Part shown: one piece after another, positions 24,039-32,900 of the stretch
How the letters are laid out: every line of letters starts with the position of its first letter
Position numbering within the stretch: position 1 is the stretch's first letter
Assembly: GCA_905221605.1 (NCBI GenBank)
Contig: CAJNDS010002717.1
Location: 62,001 to 126,000, forward strand
Source of the DNA: Symbiodinium natans
Taxonomy: Eukaryota; Sar; Dinophyceae; Suessiales; Symbiodiniaceae
Direction: 5' to 3'
Length of the DNA stretch: 64,000 bases
The notes under the pieces: generated by a model
Seen by the model: only the letters and a program-made list of their open reading frames with translations
What the model was told of the DNA's origin: nothing
Database searches by the model: none
Program-made: the position numbers and the translations under genes

Positions 24039-25200
24039 TCAGCACATCCTGGGACTCTCCTGCCGCCTCGTGTGGGCAGATAGAGAGAACAAGAGAATCA
24101 GGGACAGAAACAGACCCGAGCCATTCGCGGACGTATCTCGCAAGATGCTCTCAAAGATGCCATCCGTAACGTCCTTGCTGAAGTCCTGAAGGCATTTATG
24201 CAAGCAACAGGGTGTACGCCTTGCTACGGCCTGCTGCTTCGCAAAGGAGTTCCCACACAAGCTGCTTTGTGAATGCAGTGGTCTCCTCTGCTCCGTTTGG
24301 ATCCCGCTGTTCGGGATGAAATGTTCGGATGCCTGCCGCTGCAAATTTGAGCGTGACACGCGAGCACAAAGAAGCACTACATCTCTCAGCCACGAGCCAA
24401 GAGAGTCCCGATCCGAGCCAGGAGTTTGTGTGACTGGCAGAGCACAGCTATAAGACAACAGCGAAGGTCCATTGTCACTGCCGGGCACCGCCTCTCACAT
24501 TCCCACTTTGGTCGTCTTCAGGTTGTGCCATGCGCGCGTCGCCTTAGTGTGGCAAAGACAAGAACATGAAAGACACACTCTGAGGAAAACACAAACACTT
24601 TGAACACACCTGCAGTATGCAAGTATGTTTGTGCCGGGGGCAAAGCTGAGAGCTGCGCAATGGACGACGACCTCTTACCTACGGCGTGTCATTATCCCGC
24701 TGCAGTGGAACCGCAATCTTCGGCAAATGCGAGCAAGGATGACTGCAAGATTCTAAAGCACATGCTGCGAACTGTGCAAACAAATTCTGCCATGTAAATG
24801 TATCACATCATGATGATCATGATATGCATTCGCATGCACTCACTTTGCACTCTCGTTCTGGGTCCACTTGGCAAGCTCCATCCTCTTGCTGTACTTGCAA
24901 TGCTCGACTGGCTGACGCAAACTTCGTCCTGGGAATTTTATGCATGCTTCTCCAGGTAAAGGCTACCACTGGATGCGAACTTTGCGCCTTCAAGTCTATC
25001 CTACTAATGCATTATTGGTTGAGGACTCTGCCTCAGAAAAACTCACAGCAGCTGGAGTTGAGGACTCTGCCCCAGAAAAACTCACAGCAGCTGGAGACCA
25101 GCACCTCACCAGATCATCGACGCACTCATCAAGGGCGCCTTCGACATTGCCTCACGCATGGGGCAGCACGTCGTCTGAGAGTTTCTTGGCCTGAACTCTC
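24039..25200 (-). CDS. unknown protein, several probable exons
   Basis: No family is recognised. Probable exons on the minus strand, upstream to downstream: AKKLSDDVLPHA (near 25190-25155), which runs into a GTGAG that could be a donor; EGALDECVDDLVRC continuing into a Ser/Ala-rich repeat (25150-25020); LCSRVTLKFAAAGIRTFHPE with AFTKQLVWELLCEAA (24370-24220); and FSKDVTDGIFESILRDTS (24195-24130). The middle exon contains two copies of a 39-base unit. The composition is helix-rich. The poly-C tract lies just upstream of the first exon seen. Confidence 0.45.
25020..25098. repeat. two tandem copies of a 39-base unit
   Basis: Two 39-base units differ at only a few positions (GAGGACTCTGCC... and CTCACAGCAGCTGGAG...). 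The unit length keeps the frame, giving EDSA(S/P)EKLTAAG twice on the plus strand and a Ser/Ala-rich repeat on the minus strand. The minus-strand exon context makes the latter more likely. Confidence 0.8.
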
Positions 25201-25429
25201 TTCGTGCCACGTCTTGCCTTCACGTGAAATCCGCCGACCCCCTTTGTCGGCGTCAAGAAGCTGGACTCGTACCTTTCCCGCTGGACCCGCTAGTGCCCTT
25301 CCCCATGGACCCGCGCGGCTTGCTTCCTACCTGGATGGAACCACGCGTGTTGTAACCCACCCTTCCCCCCCTTGTCAGCGGTCAAGCAGATGGAAGCACA
25401 CGTTTTGTGTTGGCTGAACCCTACCCCGA

Positions 25430-25765
25430 CCCCTACGCAACCCCCCCACCCCCCCCCCCACAACCCCCCAACAACCCCCCACCCCCCGACCTGCCACTGC
25501 CCCCCCCCCCCCCCCCCGCCAGAAACCACACGTTTTGACCCCCCCCCCCCCCCCCCCCCCACCCCCCCCCCACACCCCCCCCCACCCCCCCCCCCACCCC
25601 CCCCCCCGCCAACCCCCCCCCCAACCCCCCCCACCCCCTACCTGCCTCCCCCCCCTTCCCTCCTCTCATTAGCGGGCCCACCCCTTTTTCGCGCCCCCCC
25701 CCACCCACCCCTGCCCCCTTCCCTACCCCCTTCCCTACCCCGCCTGACACCCAACTCCTCCTAAA
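25430..25765. repeat. extreme poly-C (plus) / poly-G (minus) tract
   Basis: Over about 330 bases the plus strand is almost only C, interrupted by single A, T or G bases and a few short mixed patches. The minus strand is therefore G-rich with many runs of four or more G. The proline- and glycine-rich open frames through it are artefacts of composition. It lies between the 3' end of SEC13 and the 5' side of the unknown gene at 24-25.2 kb. Confidence 0.9.
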
Positions 25766-26002
25766 AGGATCGCCGTGGCGATGCACGTGCCCCCGATTGG
25801 TCGGCGGCAGCGGCGTCAGCCTTTAAATAAAGCAGCCAGCGCTTTGTTTTGCACTCTGGACGGGGCTGGTGCCCTTTGCAGCATCTCATACGCTGCCGGA
25901 AAAGCGGTGAGGTGAAATGGGACATGCGCGATGCTTGTAAGGCGCTGTTACCTTCTCTGAACGATGCAGCAAGATTCAGTTAGCAACATTCAGCGTCCCC
26001 AA

Positions 26003-27818
26003 TCACGAGTCGTAAAGCTGACAAGCTTGTGCCCACTGTCCTGCTGACTCTTTAAAGAGTAGGCTCTGTTCGGGACCAGAGACGGCGAGCAGAGAGCCAG
26101 CAGTGGACCAGGTCAATCGAAATGTCTCTTCGCCCACGCTCCACGAACTTTGGACACTCCAGGGTTGCCCCTCCATGTCCTGCCACCAAATTTGAACAAG
26201 CCCATCCTCGAAGCACACTGCAATGGAGCTGGAAGGTATGCCCAGATTGGGCCTGATCAGGGAGGCAGCACTCAACCACCCCAACCCACACCCCAAAACC
26301 CCAAATTGCTTTGAAAAGCCCAACTGACGGGGTCTTGGCTGGCCTTGGGCTGTCGCAAGCCTTTGACACTGTAACGGAAGCTTGAGAATAACACCCTAAA
26401 CCCTAAACCCTACACCCGAAACCCTAAACCCCAAGCCCCAAACCCTCAACTTAAACCCCAAGCCCGAAACCCTAAACCCTGGATCTAATTCAAGGTGGGG
26501 AGGGGGTCGTATAGAAGTTTAAAGAATTGGAAGCGGGGTTCGACAAGCAGTCGCCGGGCCCTTCATCGGCTCAACGGCCGCGAGCCTGCGGCCCTGAGAC
26601 CCGCTTGGCACTTCTCCTGGGCCCCTCTTAACACCAAAAGCGAATACTGCGGTGCATCACGGATGACCTCGCCCGGCCCATCAAGAATGACCCCCCCACA
26701 CATGCAAGCTCAACCATTATTTCCTTTCAAATCCACTCAGATGATTTCTACCATCCATACTGGACTGGGGGCTCCAAGCTCTAGGGTCCACTTGCAGGCA
26801 CGTTTTACAGCAGGATTCCCTAGCGACAAGGCTCCCCAAAAAGAAGCCCTGCAAATGCAATCGGCTCTGCTGGACCAGGCCTCCAAGCAACGTCGCGGAC
26901 AGGGGGCCCGGGCCCCCTTTCGACCAACTCATGCTGCAGAGACCAGGTGTCACTCTTCTCATCTCCTCGCCAGATCCGGACAGACCGGTCGCTCGACGCA
27001 GACACGAGCCGCAGCGGAGCTCGCGCGGCTGCTCGGGCTGCTGCTGGCCCGGCTGCGAGCGTGGCCGGGCTCGCTGCTGGTGCCCAGCAGAAGCCAACCA
27101 ACCCTGCACTGTGTGCCTCCATGGGCTTTGACAGCCACTGCTCTCCGGCTGGGAGGACCGCGCTGGCAGAAACCTCCTTGCGTGTTAGGAAACAGATGTC
27201 GGGACTCTCGCTGCCCGCGACGGCCAGCATGAGCCCGTACTCAGCAGGTCGAAAACTCGCCGCAACGACGGACCCTCTCACAGTGAGCCGGTGCACTGAA
27301 CTCCACCTCGGACGATTTGAGAGACTTTCACGGGAATGCACAATCATGTTTTCTTACGCAACCACACCAGTCCGACCGGTCCTCTCCTCTGAGCGCTCGG
27401 CTCACCCTGCTCTCGCCAGAGCACGATGCTTCCATCAGCTGCGCCGCTCACCAGTTGAACCTGCGGTACGGTCTTGCCAAAACAGGTCTGAGGTCGCTCA
27501 TGGTCGCTCCCTACCGGCCCCATGCTGTCAAAGCAGCGGGGAGGGTCTTCTTTGGAGCCCAGCCCACGACCAACGCAGCAGCCTGGTGAGCTGGCAACCT
27601 CAGCTGGCTGCAGGTTTTGTCAAATGCCGACACATGCCGAGATGCGCCGAGCACGGCAATGAAGCTCCGGACTGGGCCACCATCTGATGGCTCTCTGTGC
27701 ACCAAATCCTGACAACCTGCGGCCACTGCAAGCCACTGCAAGCGGGGAAGAGGCAGTTCAATGAATTGAGCAGTGCGTCATAGTGTGTCTGCTTCGAATG
27801 GATGAAAGAAGCCGACAT
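26003..27818 (-). CDS. SEC13: SEC13, WD40 protein of COPII coat and nuclear pore
   Basis: Sec13 is a WD40 blade protein that pairs with Sec31 in the COPII outer coat and with Nup145C/Nup96 in the nuclear pore. Five exons were located. Exon 1 starts at the ATG at 27818 and reads KQTHYDALLNSL then QVVRIWCTESHQMV. Exon 2 (near 27590-27515) has ALVVGWAPKKTLPAALT. Exon 3 (near 27470-27402) has LVSGAADGSIVLWRE. Exon 4 (about 27306-26863) has FRPAEYGLMLAVAGS, AHSAGLVGFCWAPA, SASSDRSVRIWRGDE and VRDVAWRPGPAEP. Exon 5 (about 26229-26003) has SIAVCFEDGLVQIWW and LAVSGPEQSLLFKE and ends at a TGA. The blade order matches Sec13 throughout. An Ala-rich insertion (about 15 residues) sits in exon 4 where the family has a variable loop. 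The last intron carries telomere-like repeats. Borders are approximate and some introns do not show GT donors. Confidence 0.85.
26393..26482. repeat. interstitial telomere-like repeats in the last SEC13 intron
   Basis: A run of CCCTAAA heptamers and variants (CCCTACA, CCCGAAA, CCCCAAG, CCCTCAA) lies between SEC13 exons 4 and 5. Roughly twelve units are recognisable; about half are perfect. Confidence 0.85.
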
Positions 27819-27899
27819 CTAAAAAGCCGAGACGCGCCGTCAGATGAAGCTGTCGCCAAGCGACGCCCGACTGAGTCATACCTTTCCAGTGTCCTCCTA

Positions 27900-28251
27900 C
27901 TATGCTAAATGGGATTGTTCTCAAGCTCAGCTGGCATGCCTGGCATCGTGCAGGCTGCCGAAAGCCAAGGCGTCATAGCCGGGAGCTGCAACCATGTGGG
28001 AAACTAGCGTGCGCAAAAGGAATCTGCCTTGTGGCAGCACTATATTGGGGGCCACTTGCGCAATGGTAAGCAAAAAGAAAAGATGTAGTTCCCGAAACAA
28101 CTTCCAAGACTTTGCGAAGCAATTGTCTGCGCTGCAGAGCCATGCGGCATCCGGCATTAGCCAAGCAAGAACTTGACAGAGTTTTAGCAGCCTCAAGGTT
28201 CAAAAAGTTCAAGACCAGCTGAGGCAGCTCGGGAAGCAAAGGCCTTGCCAT
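27900..28251 (-). CDS. probable short exons of an unknown protein
   Basis: An ATG at 28251 opens a protein-like frame with MARPLLPELPQLVLNFLNLE, reminiscent of a leucine-rich or F-box-like helix. Further downstream, MALQRRQLLRKVLEVVSG and, in another frame, SHMVAAPGYDALAFGSLHDA are also open. The pieces may be exons of one small gene just upstream of SEC13. No domain can be named. Confidence 0.4.
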
Positions 28252-28989
28252 CGCTTGAAGTGGATGTTGGCGACAGCGCAGCCGGCTTTGAGGAGGAGCT
28301 ACTACGGTACTATCAAAGACCTATCGAGTTGACTGAACCTTGATCCGCGGGATTCCGTGACTGGCAGCTGTTGAGATCATGTCCATCTGACTCAAATTCA
28401 CCCGAATCACCTGCTCAAGGAATCCACACAAGCTGGCTGCAGCCTCAGTCCCATGATCCTTCTCCTTGCAACCCTGCATGCTCCTGTACGGAAGGGCTGA
28501 GCGCAGTCAGCCGAGGGCACATCAGGGCAGCGCGGCCACTCTTGCACCGCTCCGCCGACACCAAGGGAAAGCTCATCGTACAGGAGCTGCAAAGGAGCTG
28601 GAAATTCGGAAAGGCGCTGCCCTGAAAAACATTCTGAGCTTGTCCTCGACCGTTTGAACTGCTATGCCGGCATTTGCTTGTGTTGCGTACTGTACATGGT
28701 TGTGTACATGAAAATGCATGTGTAGCTATATCATACAGGTATACATGTATGTATGCTTATGCTCTCTCTCCCTGCAGGTCCTCGGAAAATCTGCTTTCCC
28801 ATGGTGAGACGACATGAAACCGCGCCCTTGCGCAGCTTGTGAAAGCAAACCTACGCCGAGTCACAGCTACCGGCTATTACTCTCAAGACTGTGCGCAGCC
28901 TCATGGCCATACCCATTTTTCAACACCGTTTAAGGAGCATGCACCACACAACCGGAACAGTGACTGTCATGACTGGCACTAGAACTCGC
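28252..28989. other. region with no supported gene
   Basis: Only short overlapping frames on both strands. TGTACATG/ATACATGTATG-type sequence occurs at about 28690-28760. A minus-strand frame at 28407-28592 (LGVGGAVQEWPRCPDVPS) could be an exon but cannot be tied to anything. Confidence 0.35.
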
Positions 28990-29375
28990 GGCAAGAGTTA
29001 TACATGGGGCGCACCTTTGCGGCCAAAGCCCAGTCTCTCGGCATTGAGTCATAGCCTGGCAAATCCAGGGGCCACAGTGAAGTACGGCGAAGTACGGTGA
29101 GCAAGAAAGGCAAGTACCATGGATCAGCCATGGATCAAACGAAATCCGAGAGCACCCAATGGATGACAAAATCTCATCAGGCGGCCTCTCGTGTGTGACA
29201 GCCCACACGTGGGAGAATGCGATCGCAGCTTCGTAAACAACACTGCCACAAACAGAAAACAGAGCAAGACAATTGAACATAGCCTCGTAGGTTGGTCAAG
29301 TGGTTTCGGCAACTTCGCCGGATCAAGAACCTGAAAGGGCAGATGCCACCCAACTAGCGCGCAACCAGTGAGCAC
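28990..29375 (-). CDS. possible exons of an unknown protein
   Basis: Minus-strand frames contain PFQVLDPAKLPKPLDQPTRL (near 29350-29290) and FNCLALFSVCGSVVYEAAI with VWAVTHERPPDEILSSIG (29280-29160). The second has a hydrophobic stretch that could be a membrane segment. The pieces lie downstream of PEX5 on the same strand. No family is recognised. Confidence 0.3.
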
Positions 29376-29900
29376 CAGCCAGACGCCAACTTAGGCCGGC
29401 AAGGTCCCCTTCAAGAATCCTTAAAGCCCTTGCAAGTCAGCAAAGCCTAGACGGCATCGTCATGCAGCCGTGCTGGTGAAGCCGCACGGGCAATGCTGTG
29501 ACCCTGCTGAGGTTGCCGCACCATCAATGATCTGTGTTGCAGCTTTCAAGTCTCTCTGCTCAATAGCCTCCGAGCATTGCGCCGGCAACGTTTGCCCCTT
29601 TGAGCCACCGATGGACTACAGCTTCATGGTTTCCAAGTACCCTTCAAAGCATAAAGATCCACACTGGCTAGAGGAGGGCAAGTCATGCACAGCGCCATTC
29701 TGGCATGAAGTATGGGCGAAGCAAGCACAAGAAGCGGCAGTGGATCAGATGCCATCTGTGTATTTATAGGCAGTGCAAGGCTGTTTCTGAAAGTTACCGG
29801 CAAACCATGGACTTGCATCTTCGGGCTATCCCACCCTGGCACTAGTCCAGTATCTTGCCATTGTACTACTTCTTATTCCCCAGCTATGTTATTCGCTACA

Positions 29901-32900
29901 TTACCCCTTACTTCCCCAGCCTCCGTTGCCTCGAGAGCGTACTGGCTGTCCATGTTCATGTTTAGCACCGCCTGCCCGAGGTGACAGATTTCTGTCTTCG
30001 CGACCTTTCAATTTCTTCATCCACTGGCTAGCAGAAGCCAAGGCCCGGACGCTTTGAAGGAAGTTCCAAGTGTGCGTTGCTTCTGGATTCAGCACCAAAG
30101 ATGACCTTGCACAAGAAGCACGTAGATCCGGACAACAGTTTTCGGCGGAGTGGAAGCACTGAGGCACATACAGGTACAAACGCGCAGCATCCTTGTGCTT
30201 GCCTGTGAGCCGGAGTCGTGCACGTAGCCACGCGAAGCATCAAGCAGGCAGGGAAGGCCCAAATTAGCGTGCGCGATGGCCATGTTCGACCTCAAATCAC
30301 TCAGATGATCACCATGGAACGAGGCGAAACCCGGCTGCCCCGCGGTCACCAAGCTGAAGGTGCCGGGCCAGCTCCGAGCATAATTGGGCTTCAGCTCCAA
30401 TCCTTGATGGTAGGCAACCTGGGCATGATTGGGGCTTCACGGATTTAGGCATTGGGAGTTTATTCAAACAGCTTTTGGAAGGAGGCTTACAGGAACGCAT
30501 TTTGGGGCTTGTGGCGTTCAGGATGCAGGAAGCATGCTCAAGGCCCTGACCACGGCTTGCTCACTCTTTCCCGAATTGGCCAAGGTTGCACCCAGCTTGT
30601 TCCAAACCTAAGTATCAAGCGGTGGCATGAAGCCAAGCTAGGCTAGGACTGCCCCACCCCTGCCCCGTTTTGCTAATGTACGTGAACTCACGTCCCCAGG
30701 GCAATCGCTGTGGGATCGTTCGGTCGCAGCCGGCAAGCAGTGGCAAGAGCCTGATGAAACTCATGACACGAGCACTGGTGACAGGACCGATTGGTGGTAC
30801 AAAAAAAAGAAGGCCGTGCCTGAACAGCGGCGGGGAAGTCTCCTCAAGACCAAAGGTCTTTTTTACAGCTGGCTTCTGCACAGCAACTATCGGGAACCAT
30901 TTTCGATTTTTTCGTTTTAAGGCTGAATGTCGAGTCTTAGGCACTGGGTCGCAATGGCCAAAGTTGAAATACCCTTGTTGACTCCTAGCACATGGCATTA
31001 CGTGCTGCCTGGAGTCTGTTGATGTTTTCCAAGACACCCAATGCCACAAACACATCGGCATCATGAGGATTGGCCTGAGCTCCCCAGCTGCAAGGAGACG
31101 GGTTCGAGCGCAAGTCGTTTAGCTAAGACTTCTCATGGCTACTGATGGCCTGCGCAGCTTGCTGAAAGAGTTCTGTGACCTGTCGGCCTGGGAACAACAT
31201 TGCAAGTGTTGTTCCATGTCGGCTAGATTTGCTGCGCAGCTGGCTGCTCTCTGAAGTGAAATGCTGAAGATGCAGCGCCACGCGTCGTACTCATAGTCCG
31301 GCGGCGCTTCAACACGGTCTGCAATGGCCTGCGTGGCTTCGAAAGGTTTCGCACAACAAGCTGGTAGCAGACGTTTCGGATTGCCTCCCCGTCCTGCCAA
31401 AGCGGCAAGATTGCAAACGCGCGCCTGGTGCTCCTCGTGGTTTTCAAGCCAGGTCCGCAAGTAGCGCCTCAATGTCCAAGCGGCTCTCAGAATGACAAGA
31501 GCATATTGAAGAGCACGTCGCGGACACTTGCTTCAACTAAATCACGTCTTTGGCCGAGAGATGAGCAGAGCGGGGAGCTGGTCCAGCTCATTTGTACAGC
31601 TGACGCCTCCGAGTCTCACGAGATGCGTTCTTTTCATCGCGCGCTGCCCTGAGGTGCCTGCCTAAGGCAAGCAAGCTGTCTAAGTTGTAGGGGTCGACCT
31701 GCCAATGCTTGCGCAGACTTGCCAGTGCCGACGCAGAGGATGAAACAGATGCAAGTCAGAAAGTCAGATGAGCATGCCCACACCGTCGCGAAGCGGATAC
31801 ATAAGAGGATTGTGGAAGGATGCGGGGGTGCCTCGTGACCTCTCCTGAGGCATTGGATTGCCTCAGCACGTGCTTGAAGCGGAGAGGATATCTTCATGCC
31901 CAAGACCGGCAGCCTCTATGTCTTGGTCAAGCTCGGCATAGAGTTGGCCCAGCCTAGGTCAAGCTGCATGTAGAGATAGATATAGATAGATATATATATA
32001 TATATATGATGTAGATATATATATATACATACATGTAATTATAAAAAAATTATATATATGTATATATATATATATAAAGAGAAGATCCCATGAGCAGTCA
32101 GGTACAGTCCGTTGCTCAACCCAGAGCCAAGGGCATTCTCCAGCCTTCGGAACTTTCCGGATTTCGCTGGACCTGTACACTGTTCACCGCAACCAGCTGA
32201 GAATGTACTGAAAAAAAGAAGAAGCTGCTTGCTGTGCATTCAGGCTGCATTGCAACAGTACAGTGTGCTGCATCAGGCACCTCAGACTCCAGGCACAGAA
32301 GTGCTTCTCGGTCTCGACCTGGCAACGTATGCGAAAGCTACGGCTGCAAAATGAAACGGGCAGTTGGACAGGCGCTTGCAAGATGTTGGCAAGTTCCGCA
32401 AACTGCTCTCTGGCACATGGTGCTGATTAGCCAGAATTGCATTTGTTCTGACAATGTGACGTCATAAAGATGGACGGACGACGCAGTAGCAGCGAAAATC
32501 TGTCGTGATTGCTGCACACTGGAAGGCAACTTCAGCCGTTGAATCATTAAGCTTCTAGGATCACTTCTTTAATTGCACGTAAGTAAACTCCATTGGTAGA
32601 TCATGATGGTGCGCCACCGAAAAACTTAAGTCGTTCCTGACTGTAGCGAACACTGGGTGTTGGGCCCCCTCCCGTTCTGACTTCGGGGTTCGGGGCCGAC
32701 ATGGGCTCTTCCCAAGCTCACACTTCTTACCGTCTCCTTGCTGCAAATGTGCTAGCCCTCTGCTACACCTCTTTAGTTCTTGTGTGTGCATGCTCGCACA
32801 GCTGGTGGGCACCTTCTCTGATGAGCCGGATAGCTTCTGCAAGCGGGTCCGAGATTTCACCTTGGCAAGGCGGCAATCCATGCAATCATCTGCAGCCTCT

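Noticed and set aside
25290-25790. Proline-rich and glycine-rich open frames of about 115-130 codons
   Set aside because: They arise purely from the poly-C/poly-G composition.
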